DNA of 44,137 nt from Bacillus sp. ISL-34 (GTDB taxonomy: Bacteria > Bacillota > Bacilli > Bacillales > DSM-1321), in NCBI RefSeq assembly GCF_018613325.1, contig NZ_JAGGQJ010000042.1:1-44137 (forward strand). The letters run 5' to 3'. This document shows, piece by piece, positions 1 through 8,271 of this stretch. The notes under the pieces were generated by a model that worked only from the letters and a program-made list of their open reading frames with translations, searched no databases and was not told where the DNA came from. Position numbers and translations under genes: made by a program. Position 1 is the first letter of the stretch. Each line of letters opens with the position of its first letter.

Positions 1-65
1 GGGATCGGAAATGTTTCTAGAAGACAAATAATTTTTCGTGATAAAAATTGTTCAACCAGAAATAA

Positions 66-108
66 CTGGCTGACCTTTATAATACGAACGGGGCAGGATA
101 GTTGTATA
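66..108 (+). repeat. partial copy of the triple-hairpin repeat (3' hairpin only)
   Basis: Contains the GAACGGGGCAGGATAGTT element seen at the 3' end of the full copies (see 4469-4556). The two upstream hairpins are absent, so this is a degenerate remnant. Confidence 0.5.
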
Positions 109-165
109 AAAACTAAATGTTATTTTTGCCATTTGATGTTATTGGGATTATAATATTTTGTTATT

Positions 166-179
166 TCGTTAAATAACGA
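166..179. promoter_or_regulatory. palindrome TCGTTA-AA-TAACGA, candidate operator
   Basis: Perfect 6-bp arms around AA. The TCGTTA/TAACGA half-sites recur upstream of the DMT exporter (4183-4402). It lies past the 3' end of the ArsR gene, so it may control a gene beyond the window's left edge. Binding by the neighbouring ArsR protein is an inference. Confidence 0.4.
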
Positions 180-200
180 TATGTACTAGCAAAAAAAAGA

Positions 201-240
201 GAGTAAAACTGAAATCACTTATAAGGATTTCAGTTTACTC
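201..240 (-). terminator. rho-independent terminator of the minus-strand operon
   Basis: A stem of about 14 bp (GAGTAAAaCTGAAATC pairing with GATTTCAGTTTACTC), followed in the minus-strand direction by an A/T run (eight A's on the plus strand at 191-198). It sits directly after the stop of the ArsR gene. Confidence 0.8.
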
Positions 241-558
241 CTATACATCATGCTCAATCATCTCTTTAAGTTGATGAAAAGCTTCTTCATTCCTTTTATA
301 ATATGTCCATCTCCCGTGACGTTTCGCTGTCACAAGTCCTGCTCGAAGGAGAACGGTAAGATGCTGAGAAGCCGTTGATTGTGTAACATTTAATTTTTTA
401 TGGAACTGTGTTACACACACACCCGCTTGTTGAAAATCACTCACTTCCTCGGGTTGAGGCGAAAAATGTTTCTCTGGCTCTTTTAACCATTCTAATATTT
501 GCAACCTTGTATCGTTACCCAATGCTTTAAAAATTTCAACTGGTTTCATACCATTCAT
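241..558 (-). CDS. ArsR-family winged-helix repressor
   Basis: 105 aa, the normal size of a one-domain ArsR/SmtB dimer. The helix-turn-helix lies around residues 48-75 (VTQSTASQHLTVLLRAGLV) and is followed by a beta-wing (KRHGRWTYYK). Where metal-sensing ArsR proteins have ELCVCDL this one has GVCVTQF, a single Cys at about residue 48, so the classical arsenic/cadmium site is incomplete and another effector is likely. The start has AAAGGAC upstream. It is the last gene of a minus-strand run with a flavin oxidoreductase, hydrolase and exporter, and probably represses it. An imperfect palindrome (ATAACAG...CTGTTAT, about 628-655) upstream could be its own operator. Effector unknown. Confidence 0.85.
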   Translation of the reverse strand: MNGMKPVEIFKALGNDTRLQILEWLKEPEKHFSPQPEEVSDFQQAGVCVTQFHKKLNVTQSTASQHLTVLLRAGLVTAKRHGRWTYYKRNEEAFHQLKEMIEHDV

Positions 559-685
559 TATATCGTCCTTTCACGAAATGTCAAATCAACAAAATACATT
601 TATTATTAACTCTGTACTTTTCTATATAACAGCATAATTACCAATTCTGTTATGCTTTTGGTAAATTCCTTATACTTCAGGCAGA

Positions 686-1636
686 TTACATTATTAATGA
701 AGGGAAAAAGGGAACCACTTCTTCTCCTAACTCTTGAATAACTTCGGAAGCTGGTCTTTTCGAATTTTTAAGAACAATAATAATATGGTTTACTCCAGTA
801 AGTTTTAAATGTTCGATATATTCAATAAGCGTATTACGCCCAATACGAAATCCTAAATGTATAGGAGTAGGCGGTTGGTTAGGGTCCTCAGTTAAGTCAA
901 CGTACAAAGATTGAACGAATGGTTTAAATTCATTCGTTGAGGAACGCCATGTCTGTATCCGATCTAATTGTTGATTCACGTTTCTAGGGTAATAAATCCA
1001 TCCATCACCATGTTCTGCAATCCATTCAACTGATTGAGAAGAGTGTCCAGTTACTAGCAAAGGAATATTATTAGATGTAGGTTTAGGAAGCAAATCTCCT
1101 TCATTCATATGAACCCTTGGTGAATCAATATGAGGAAACTGTTCACCCCAAACTTTTCTCATCGTCATGACAGACTCTTGAAAACGGTCTGCTTTTTCAA
1201 GGGGGTCTACTTTAAATGCTGGAAATTCAATGGGTCTATCGCCCGTTGCTATGCCAAGCACAAGGCGCTCTCCTGATAGCTTATCAACGGAAGCAGCTGC
1301 TTTTGCAACGTGTAAAGGGTGTCGTAATGTCAGTAATATACTTGATGTACCTAACGCTATCTTCTCTGTATGAGCTGCTAAATAACCCAGAAAAACAAAT
1401 GGATCATATATTTGTCCTACATCTCCAAACCAGGGATCACGTAAAGGAACATCTCTAACGAATAAGGAGGCGAATTTAAAATTCTCTGCCTTTTTAGCCA
1501 AACTCATCTGTTCTGCTATATCCATTTTTGGAATATCACCTTTATAAGATTCTAGTGGAAATAAAAGACCAAGTGTTAATTCATTTTCCTTAAACATTTG
1601 ATTATAACCTCGGTGATTTTCAAATTGCTTACTCAT
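686..1636 (-). CDS. luciferase-like (LLM class) flavin-dependent oxidoreductase
   Basis: 316 aa, one luciferase-like TIM barrel of the bacterial luciferase/alkanal monooxygenase superfamily. These enzymes use reduced FMN, usually from a partner reductase, to oxygenate an organic substrate. Family features are the ALGTSSILLTLRHPLHVAK stretch, SGERLVLGIATGD, and LLVTGHSSQSVEWIAEHGDGWI near the middle. The start at 1636 has no good Shine-Dalgarno site; an ATG at 1597 (MFKENELTLG) has GAGG upstream and is the alternative, but the longer form resembles homologues I recall. It lies between the hydrolase and ArsR genes. Substrate cannot be read from the sequence. Confidence 0.8.
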   Translation of the reverse strand: MSKQFENHRGYNQMFKENELTLGLLFPLESYKGDIPKMDIAEQMSLAKKAENFKFASLFVRDVPLRDPWFGDVGQIYDPFVFLGYLAAHTEKIALGTSSILLTLRHPLHVAKAAASVDKLSGERLVLGIATGDRPIEFPAFKVDPLEKADRFQESVMTMRKVWGEQFPHIDSPRVHMNEGDLLPKPTSNNIPLLVTGHSSQSVEWIAEHGDGWIYYPRNVNQQLDRIQTWRSSTNEFKPFVQSLYVDLTEDPNQPPTPIHLGFRIGRNTLIEYIEHLKLTGVNHIIIVLKNSKRPASEVIQELGEEVVPFFPSLIM

Positions 1637-1672
1637 AGACTATTGTATCAACTCCAATATAAAAGAATGAAA

Positions 1673-1719
1673 TTAGAACCATGGAATATTCGTCAGTTTT
1701 ATTACTCCCATGGTTCTAA
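1673..1719. terminator. 12-bp perfect inverted repeat between hydrolase and oxidoreductase genes
   Basis: TTAGAACCATGG (1673-1684) pairs with CCATGGTTCTAA (1708-1719) around a 23-nt loop. There is no clear U tract, so it may be a weak terminator or an mRNA-processing/stability hairpin that lowers expression of the distal genes. Confidence 0.5.
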
Positions 1720-1733
1720 CTGTTTGTATTAAG

Positions 1734-2603
1734 TTATTTTACTTTCGATACCTCATCATCTGCCAAATCAACTTCTACAACAAATAGATCTTTGTCTGTT
1801 ATGCGAGAAGGAAATCTTTCCGTGATACCTTGCTCGTGAATTGGAATGACACGCTTTGCATCTCGCCCTACCAACTTTAGCATTTTATCTAAGCTAAATA
1901 TCATTTCTGTTTGACTTCCAGTAGCTAATCCAACAGGTAGAAGAATACCGTCTTGGTTTTTCCCTTCAATATTTTCAAATTGATAAGCATTATCTCCAGC
2001 TAGAACCCAACTATCTTCCTCAGAACCACCTTGTTTTACTCGAACGAACTGAGAACCGTAAGTGTGTGTATCAAATGCAGCAAATAGATCTATTCCTGGT
2101 AGAAATTCCTCAACATCACCATCTAAAAGTCTCATGCGTCCTTCTTTAGCAAGTTGTACTCCACGCAGGATATCTGAAGGATCAATACCAGACATCAAGT
2201 ATTGGAATTGATGTGGAAGTGACATAGCCCATATAAATTTAGACAACTCTTTTTCTTGCATATAAAAAGTTGCATTTGGGAAATCTTCTACGTTACCAAA
2301 ATGATCAAAATGAGCATGAGTGATAATAACTGTATCAATATCTTCAGGCTTTAAGCCAACTTCTTTTAGAACCACTGAAGGACTCTGCCAATCGACTACG
2401 TTAAATTTATCTCCAAGAACCTTTCCATAATCCTTATGGTTATATCCTACATCAACCATAATATTATGACCGTTACCTTTTATAACCACATAACTGTAAG
2501 GTAGTTTTACATAACCTTCATTGTGTGCCCCATAAACTACACCACTTTTATGATATTTCATTACACGAGAGTACTCTAATACCCAGATAGAATAATTTTT
2601 CAT
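1734..2603 (-). CDS. metallo-beta-lactamase-fold hydrolase, N-acyl homoserine lactonase-like
   Basis: 289 aa. It carries the dinuclear-metal motif HAHFDH at residues 96-101, further ligand candidates H180 and D204 (LAGDNAY) and a late H256 (IPIHEQG), the arrangement found in lactonases of the AiiA/AttM type. Such enzymes open lactone rings or hydrolyse related esters in the cytoplasm. AAAGGAG lies 10 nt before the ATG. It sits 33 nt downstream of the unknown 171-aa gene and upstream of the flavin oxidoreductase, so a degradative or detoxifying route is plausible. Quorum quenching is possible but unproven: the wider family also holds xenobiotic hydrolases. Confidence 0.8.
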   Translation of the reverse strand: MKNYSIWVLEYSRVMKYHKSGVVYGAHNEGYVKLPYSYVVIKGNGHNIMVDVGYNHKDYGKVLGDKFNVVDWQSPSVVLKEVGLKPEDIDTVIITHAHFDHFGNVEDFPNATFYMQEKELSKFIWAMSLPHQFQYLMSGIDPSDILRGVQLAKEGRMRLLDGDVEEFLPGIDLFAAFDTHTYGSQFVRVKQGGSEEDSWVLAGDNAYQFENIEGKNQDGILLPVGLATGSQTEMIFSLDKMLKLVGRDAKRVIPIHEQGITERFPSRITDKDLFVVEVDLADDEVSKVK

Positions 2604-2636
2604 TTTTGTTTAAACTCCTTTAAATGTTATTGTTGA

Positions 2637-3152
2637 TTAATGTGCACCACAGAAACAACTTGTTTCTAGAGAGATCATCCCCAATCCCATTGAGAAAGTG
2701 GACGATTTTTTCAAATATGAATTTGCTAAGTCTAAAGCACGCTGAATCTCTTCTAATTGACGTTCATTCATAAAATAAATATCTTCAGCTAAAGAATACT
2801 TAGCAAAAATCTTATTTAGGGCCTGAACACTATACATCAAATGGTCAAAGTGTATTTTTAGTCCAAGAGGAACTACTACGTCTTTAATTCGTTTAGTAGT
2901 CTCAACTAATGACTCTTTGGCCGTTGATACGGTTAAACTTACATCTTGTTTAACTCCAAGTTGCATAAGAAGTAAGCTTCCACTTAGTGCTTGAACCACG
3001 CGTTTAACGACATCAAAATCCTTTTGTAGGGAAGCAAAGTAAATGGCTGACTTCTCTTTATCAACTAGTTGAATCATTTTATGGTTAATATCTAAAGAAT
3101 GGCCTTTGACCATCTTTTGATAAAGACTTTCTACATCAGTTTCAATTTTCAT
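2637..3152 (-). CDS. unknown helical protein ending in a Cys-rich CFCGAH tail
   Basis: 171 aa, not recognised. It is soluble and largely helical by composition (no membrane segment, few Pro/Gly), and ends TSCFCGAH, a possible metal- or thiol-active tail. The start is placed at the ATG at 3152 because GAAAGGAGGTG precedes it by 5 nt; a TTG at 3170 overlaps that ribosome site and is unlikely. It is followed after 33 nt by the lactonase-like hydrolase, so co-translation is likely. It could be an accessory subunit or a sensor for the pathway; the sequence does not say which. Confidence 0.7.
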   Translation of the reverse strand: MKIETDVESLYQKMVKGHSLDINHKMIQLVDKEKSAIYFASLQKDFDVVKRVVQALSGSLLLMQLGVKQDVSLTVSTAKESLVETTKRIKDVVVPLGLKIHFDHLMYSVQALNKIFAKYSLAEDIYFMNERQLEEIQRALDLANSYLKKSSTFSMGLGMISLETSCFCGAH

Positions 3153-3238
3153 TGTTTCACCTCCTTTCAAGGGTTTAACAATATGCAGTTAAAATACAAG
3201 CTCGACTGCATAGAAGTCGACTATCTCTTATACTTTGT

Positions 3239-4120
3239 TTAGTTAGATGGTTTAACACGAAAACTTCCCGATAAATATAAGCCTAAAAGCACGACGATTG
3301 TTCCAATCACTGCATACCCTGTAATCGGTTCTCCCAATAACATTGCGCCAAGAATATATCCAGCGACAGGATTCAAAAGCAACCAATTGTTCGCTTTGAT
3401 GGCGTCTTTTTTCAGTAAATAAAACCAAAGATTCACATTGAAAATCGAAAGAGCAAAGACGGACCAAAGTAAGTAGCCGATAAAATGAATATCTATGGTG
3501 ATGGGCTCACCAGACTCTAAAATGAGCGTTGGGATAAGTAAAATTACTCCTCCAATCATTACCTGCCACGTGTTAACCACTATGGTTGGTAACTGTAAAT
3601 TCGCTTTTTTGTAAATAAGACTACCCACAGCCATAGCAATCATCGCGAAAGTGATTAATAAGATACCACCTATCGTCGAATGACTACCTGCAAATGATGG
3701 ATAAGTAGCCACGAATAGTCCGATAAATGATACAACCATCCCACCCCATTCTCTAAGGCGAATGGATTGCCCCATAAATATCATGGCCAGCAGGGCAAAA
3801 AGAAATGGATTTATTGGTATAAAAAGATTGAATATTCCAGATGATACAGTTCGAAGAGCCAACAAACCGAATCCTAGGAATATTGAGGTGTTTAATAAAC
3901 CCAGCCAAAATAAAATCTTAAATTCTTTTTTATTTGGCATAGCATATTTGCCCTTTTTAAATCCATAAAGATAGAGAAGCAGTAAGAGCCCTGCAATAAT
4001 AAACCGAATGGTAGATAGTGTTAATGGTGGGGCTGAATGAAGACCGAATTTCATCACTACAGCTCCAGAAGCATATAAAACAGTAAATAATATACCTACA
4101 AGTAAATCCTTTAATTTCAT
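3239..4120 (-). CDS. EamA/DMT-superfamily transporter
   Basis: 293 aa with ten hydrophobic segments in two five-helix EamA repeats, the usual length for RhaT/YdcZ-type drug/metabolite exporters. The N-terminal repeat opens VGILFTVLYASGAVVMKFGL and the second ends VIGTIVVLLGLYLSG. First gene of the minus-strand run, with the palindrome array (4183-4402) just upstream, so it is probably co-regulated with the hydrolase and oxidoreductase. Likely exports or imports a small metabolite across the cytoplasmic membrane; substrate unknown. Confidence 0.85.
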   Translation of the reverse strand: MKLKDLLVGILFTVLYASGAVVMKFGLHSAPPLTLSTIRFIIAGLLLLLYLYGFKKGKYAMPNKKEFKILFWLGLLNTSIFLGFGLLALRTVSSGIFNLFIPINPFLFALLAMIFMGQSIRLREWGGMVVSFIGLFVATYPSFAGSHSTIGGILLITFAMIAMAVGSLIYKKANLQLPTIVVNTWQVMIGGVILLIPTLILESGEPITIDIHFIGYLLWSVFALSIFNVNLWFYLLKKDAIKANNWLLLNPVAGYILGAMLLGEPITGYAVIGTIVVLLGLYLSGSFRVKPSN

Positions 4121-4182
4121 TAGGGTTCACACTCTTCCTCTCTTTGACCTATATAACGGAATTTTGGTTTACGTCCACACGA

Positions 4183-4270
4183 TACATCGTTATATAGTTA
4201 ATTAACGATGTATAAGTTTAAAAAAAATAACGCACTTTAGTACATCGTTATATAGTTAATTAACGATTTG
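4183..4270 (-). promoter_or_regulatory. tandem duplicated operator upstream of the DMT exporter
   Basis: Two near-identical 30-bp palindromes, at 4183-4212 and 4241-4270, start exactly 58 bp apart. Each has left arm TACATCGTTA, centre TATAGTTAAT and a right arm starting TAACGAT; in the first copy the arms are perfect over 10 bp. Such direct duplication of an inverted repeat is typical of a repressor-controlled promoter. The ArsR protein encoded at the end of the same run is the natural candidate, by inference. Confidence 0.6.
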
Positions 4271-4300
4271 TAATTTTTAAAAAAATAAACCATTTTATAA

Positions 4301-4402
4301 TATCGTAATTATCGATATATAACGTTACTGAATTTCCTTTAATACTGGAAAACCATTATGTTTCTTCGGCTTCTTGATTTAATTATATCGTGAAATAACG
4401 AT
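4301..4402. promoter_or_regulatory. two further degenerate operator-like palindromes
   Basis: TATCGTAATTATCGATA (4301-4317) and ATCGTGAAATAACGAT (4387-4402) share the ATCGT/ACGAT half-sites of the two stronger sites upstream of the exporter. They extend the cluster to four sites in about 220 bp. Beyond these and the 4469 repeat nothing else is visible in 4121-4611. Confidence 0.4.
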
Positions 4403-4468
4403 GTGTCAAACCTTTTTTCTTTTATCTAATTTTTATTAAAAGCCAGATTGTGAAAAAGTGTACTTAAA

Positions 4469-4556
4469 CTAACGGGTGCGTTAGCTGAAGATCAGAGCTG
4501 TCTTTAAGGCAGCTCTTTCTTTATGGAACTAACGGGGCAGGTTGGTTCAACAAGGG
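4469..4556 (+). repeat. triple-hairpin intergenic repeat, best full copy
   Basis: Three consecutive stem-loops: CTAACG/CGTTAG (4469-4484), GAGCTG/CAGCTC (4495-4515) and GAACTAAC/GTTGGTTC (4526-4548), then CAACAAGGG. The middle stem is followed by a T-rich run and could act as a terminator. Related copies lie throughout the window, always in intergenic DNA and in this orientation. Confidence 0.75.
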
Positions 4557-4611
4557 ATAATGTATTTGAAATAGAATTTATATTGTACGTCAAATAAAGG
4601 AAGAAGGTTGA

Positions 4612-4815
4612 ATGATTTTGATTAAGATAGATACAGTTTTTTCATATGTTCTTCTCGGTGTGATAGTTTTCTACGCCCTGGAGTGGTTAGCTGTTGGTTC
4701 AGGTTTTAAGGTACTAGTTGGCGGGGGTTTTGGTTTACTTTTATATATAGCTAATCATATTAGTAAGAACCAAAAAATAATGAGTGATATGGAAGATACT
4801 GAAGACAGGCAATAA
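4612..4815 (+). CDS. small two-segment membrane protein, unknown
   Basis: 67 aa. Two hydrophobic stretches (about residues 9-29 and 33-47) are followed by a charged tail (KNQKIMSDMEDTEDRQ). AGGAAGAAGG precedes the ATG. Not recognised. It is flanked on both sides by copies of the triple-hairpin repeat (4469-4556 and 4830-4917), so it stands as its own unit. Length and translation signal support a real gene. Confidence 0.55.
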   Translation: MILIKIDTVFSYVLLGVIVFYALEWLAVGSGFKVLVGGGFGLLLYIANHISKNQKIMSDMEDTEDRQ

Positions 4816-4829
4816 ATATAATTTTAATA

Positions 4830-4917
4830 AGCTAACGGGTGCTTACTTCATTAAGAGAGGTGCTATGGCAGCTCTTTTTCTTTATGGAACTCTCGGGGCA
4901 GGATAGTTCATTAAAGG
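4830..4917 (+). repeat. triple-hairpin repeat, diverged copy
   Basis: Carries CTAACGGGTGC, a middle hairpin (GAGGTGCT...GGCAGCTC region) and GAAC...GGGGCAGGATAGTTC. It follows the small membrane protein gene directly. The remaining bases to the MocR gene (4918-5262) hold only a short open stretch near 5000-5090 that I cannot assign. Confidence 0.65.
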
Positions 4918-5262
4918 AGATAAGGATTTCGATAACTCATTTATGAATTGATTAATGATAAAATAAAGGAATAATTTCCTTGATTATTAGTTTGCTTTGT
5001 AGAGATAGATATAGAAGAAATCCACCAGTTTGAAGGGCTTTTAATCAAACTTTATATGAAATCTACATTTGGTTGTGTGAATAAATAATATAGTTGTTTT
5101 TAAAAAATAAGAGCCAATACTTTCGATTGTTACTTTCGAGACTATTAAGTAAAAATAATCGCTACTCGGATATCTCACTAAAGGGCATAATATTTAAAGA
5201 AAATTATAATAGTTTTATAAACCGTTTAATAATATAATTGGATGAAAAAAAGGATGCGTAGC

Positions 5263-6651
5263 ATGCCGATTAATTCTTTTGAAAATTATCCGATGAGCTG
5301 GAAGCCATCTATTGATAAAACCAAAAAGCCCATTTATCAAGCAATCGCAGAACAATTACAACAGGACATTTTTAACGGAGTTCTGTTACCTGGTACAAAA
5401 CTTCCCCCACAGCGAGAACTAGCTGATTATTTAGATTTGAATTTGAGTACTATTTCTAAAGCCTTTAAAGTTTGTGAGTTAAAGGGCTTGATAAGTGCAT
5501 CTGTTGGAAGTGGCACATTTGTTTCGTATGATGCACTTTCAAATGCGTATTTACTTGAAGATACAAAGCCGAAGCATTTAATTGAAATGGGAGCAACACT
5601 ACCTGATAATGCTTCATACGAGCCACTTTTACTTCAACTGAAAAGTATGCTGCAAGAGACAGATTATGAAAAATGGTTTGGTTATGGTCGGGCAGGCGAA
5701 AGCCTTTGGCAAAAAGATGCAGCTATAAAGCTCATCCGAAGAGGTGGGTTTGAAACAACAGTTGATCACATTTTATTTGCAAATGGGGGTCAAAATGCGA
5801 TTGCTGCCACACTGGCGAGTCTTTGTCAGCCTGGAGATCGCATTGGTGTTGATCACCATACTTACCCGGGCTTAAAAACTGTCGCAGCGATGCTTAGTGT
5901 GCAAATAGTACCGATAAAATCAGAGAACTATGAAATGAGTCCAACAGCATTTGAAGATGCGTGTAAAAATGACAATATTAAAGGCATTTACTTGATTCCG
6001 GATTATCATAATCCGACAGCTTGCTGTATGTCTGTCGAGAATCGAAAAGTGATTGCAGCAATCGCCAAAAAGTATAATCAGTTCATTATTGAAGATGCGA
6101 CGTATCATCTACACAACGAAAGACCACTTCCGGCAGTCGCATCCTTTGCACCGGAACAGGTCATCTATATTGCGAGTTTATCGAAATCAATAGCACCTGG
6201 GTTACGACTAGCCTATGTAGCAGTGCCGAGTCAATTCAAGGAGCCGATTTCAAAGGCACTATATAATTTAAATATATCAGTTTCCCCATTATTGGCAGAA
6301 CTGTCAGCACGTACGATTGTATCGAATCAATTTGAGATCTTAATTGAGGGTCATAGGGAACAAACAATTCGCAGAAACCAAGTCGTAAATCGATATTTGG
6401 CAGATTATACGTGTTTAGGTGTTGAAACAGGCATCTTTCGTTGGTTGCTATTACCAGGCAAGATTACAGGTGCTGAATTTGAAACGTTAGCTGCACAGCA
6501 GGGGGTACAAGTGTATGCGGCTGAACGTTTTGTAGTTGGAAATAGTTGTCCAGATCGGGCTGTAAGGGTTTCTGTCTGTGCACCACAAACTCTCGAAGAG
6601 CTTGAAAAAGGATTGATTATCCTTAGAGGTTTACTAAACGATCTTACCTAA
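5263..6651 (+). CDS. MocR-family regulator: GntR helix-turn-helix fused to an aminotransferase-like domain
   Basis: 462 aa from the chosen ATG, which has AAAGGATG 7 nt upstream; in-frame ATGs at 5242 and 5254 are alternatives. The N-terminal GntR winged helix (PLPPQRELADYLDLNLSTISKAF region, about residues 20-85) is followed by a fold-type I PLP domain. The motif DYHNPTA (N at about 240) and the PLP lysine in SLSKSIAPG (about K308) are present, so PLP binding is expected. MocR proteins sense PLP adducts or amino-acid-like ligands and regulate an adjacent gene. The co-directional MFS transporter starts about 120 bp downstream, after a terminator-like hairpin, and is a candidate target. Confidence 0.88.
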   Translation: MPINSFENYPMSWKPSIDKTKKPIYQAIAEQLQQDIFNGVLLPGTKLPPQRELADYLDLNLSTISKAFKVCELKGLISASVGSGTFVSYDALSNAYLLEDTKPKHLIEMGATLPDNASYEPLLLQLKSMLQETDYEKWFGYGRAGESLWQKDAAIKLIRRGGFETTVDHILFANGGQNAIAATLASLCQPGDRIGVDHHTYPGLKTVAAMLSVQIVPIKSENYEMSPTAFEDACKNDNIKGIYLIPDYHNPTACCMSVENRKVIAAIAKKYNQFIIEDATYHLHNERPLPAVASFAPEQVIYIASLSKSIAPGLRLAYVAVPSQFKEPISKALYNLNISVSPLLAELSARTIVSNQFEILIEGHREQTIRRNQVVNRYLADYTCLGVETGIFRWLLLPGKITGAEFETLAAQQGVQVYAAERFVVGNSCPDRAVRVSVCAPQTLEELEKGLIILRGLLNDLT

Positions 6652-6659
6652 CATTGTTT

Positions 6660-6690
6660 GCCATACAATTATAATATTGTATGGCTTTTT
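6660..6690 (+). terminator. rho-independent terminator after the MocR gene
   Basis: GCCATACAAT and ATTGTATGGC form a 10-bp perfect stem with a 6-nt loop, followed by six T's. Confidence 0.85.
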
Positions 6691-6769
6691 TGTGCGTGTT
6701 ATGATGATTCAAATCTAGTTGGAGGATTATGAGAAATAGAATTTGCTTTCTAGAAAGGGAGGTTAGATT

Positions 6770-8062
6770 GTGTTACATAAAGAGAATGTAAAAGTGTTAG
6801 ACGTCCAATCAGATTGGTTACAAAGCTACATTAGTTCTCCAGAAAAACAACAACAACTATATAAAAGAACATTAATGGTTGTTGTTTTATCTCAAATTTT
6901 TGGAGGAGCCGGACTTGCAGCGGGAATAACAGTAGGTGCACTTCTAGCGCAAGATATGTTAGGTACAGATAGTGTTGCTGGTATTCCGACGGCGCTATTT
7001 ACTTTAGGATCAGCAGGGGCAGCACTACTTGTGGGACGGCTTTCTCAGCGATTTGGTCGTCGTATTGGACTTACGGTCGGATTTTTGGCTGGAGGGATCG
7101 GTGCCATTGGAGTAGTGATTTCAGCATTAATGAATAGTATTCTGCTTTTATTTCTTGCACTATTTATCTATGGGGCTGGAACAGCTACAAACTTACAAGC
7201 ACGTTACGCTGGAACTGACTTGGCAAACTCGACACAAAGGGCAAAGGCTATTAGTATGGCCATGGTTTCCACTACATTTGGAGCCGTTGCAGGCCCAAAC
7301 CTGGTGGATGTAATGGGGGAGTTTGCTCTGTCCATGGGAATTCCTTCTTTAGCTGGTCCTTTTATATTGGCAGCTGCAGCGTATATTCTGGCAGGTTTGG
7401 TTTTATTTAGTTTACTTCGTCCTGATCCTTTTATTGTAGCAAAAGCTATATCAGACGCTCAAAGAACAACCAGTGATTCACTTTTAGAGGAAAATTCTAA
7501 AAACAGGCCAGGCATTATTGCAGGGGCTTCAGTAATGGTTTTTACTCAATTTGTGATGATAGCGATTATGACGATGACACCTATACATATGGGACATCAT
7601 GGGCATGGTCTGGGTGAAATTGGGCTTGTCATTGGACTTCACGTAGGTGCGATGTTTTTGCCTTCTTTAGTAACTGGATATCTTGTTGATAAAATTGGCC
7701 GTACTGCTATGGCCATTGCTTCTGCCATTACGTTACTTGCTTCTGGCATTCTAGCTGCTATGGGACCTGCTAATTCGATGGCAGTGCTCATTACAGCACT
7801 CGTTTTACTTGGACTTGGCTGGAATTTTGGTTTAATTAGTGGAACAGCAATTCTTGTAGATGCAACACCACCATCTACTCGGGCTAAGACGCAGGGTTCT
7901 GTAGATGTATTGATTGCTTTGTCAGGAGCATTAGGAGGAGGCTTATCTGGAATGGTTGTAGCTCATTCTAGTTATGCAACCCTTTCAATTACTGGTGCTG
8001 TGCTTTCGCTACTGCTTATTCCAATTGTTATTTGGGCCGTTAGGAATCAGAGTAAGGGTTAA
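6770..8062 (+). CDS. major facilitator superfamily (MFS) transporter
   Basis: 430 aa, about twelve membrane helices. The MFS motif A loop between helices 2 and 3 reads GRLSQRFGRRIG, and its C-half counterpart is TGYLVDKIGRTAMA. GTG start at 6770 with GGGAGG 7 nt upstream. The cytoplasmic N-terminus is about 35 residues long before helix 1. A His/Gly-rich loop (HMGHHGHGLGEIG) around residues 274-286 is unusual and could bind a metal or gate transport. Probably an exporter of a small molecule, possibly under control of the MocR protein just upstream; substrate unknown. Confidence 0.88.
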   Translation: MLHKENVKVLDVQSDWLQSYISSPEKQQQLYKRTLMVVVLSQIFGGAGLAAGITVGALLAQDMLGTDSVAGIPTALFTLGSAGAALLVGRLSQRFGRRIGLTVGFLAGGIGAIGVVISALMNSILLLFLALFIYGAGTATNLQARYAGTDLANSTQRAKAISMAMVSTTFGAVAGPNLVDVMGEFALSMGIPSLAGPFILAAAAYILAGLVLFSLLRPDPFIVAKAISDAQRTTSDSLLEENSKNRPGIIAGASVMVFTQFVMIAIMTMTPIHMGHHGHGLGEIGLVIGLHVGAMFLPSLVTGYLVDKIGRTAMAIASAITLLASGILAAMGPANSMAVLITALVLLGLGWNFGLISGTAILVDATPPSTRAKTQGSVDVLIALSGALGGGLSGMVVAHSSYATLSITGAVLSLLLIPIVIWAVRNQSKG

Positions 8063-8271
8063 TGAAATAATTGAAAATTCAAGATATTATAAGAGTAAAA
8101 GTAGCTATTAAACTTTTAAAATAATTGTTAAACGTATAAAGAAGGAGCGGAGTCTCTTTAATTTAGTACGACTGAAGGGTATATTGATAATCCCTATGGA
8201 GCTGTAAGATTTGCTGGAGAGGCATCCCCACCTGTGAAACCAAGACACAATAAATGTGGGGTGAATTATAC

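Noticed and set aside
1216..1458. 80-aa plus-strand open frame inside the flavin oxidoreductase gene
   Set aside because: Antisense shadow of a well-conserved gene, with no ribosome site.
4469..4556. CRISPR array made by the recurring repeats
   Set aside because: The copies are kilobases apart, not regularly spaced, and no cas genes are present.
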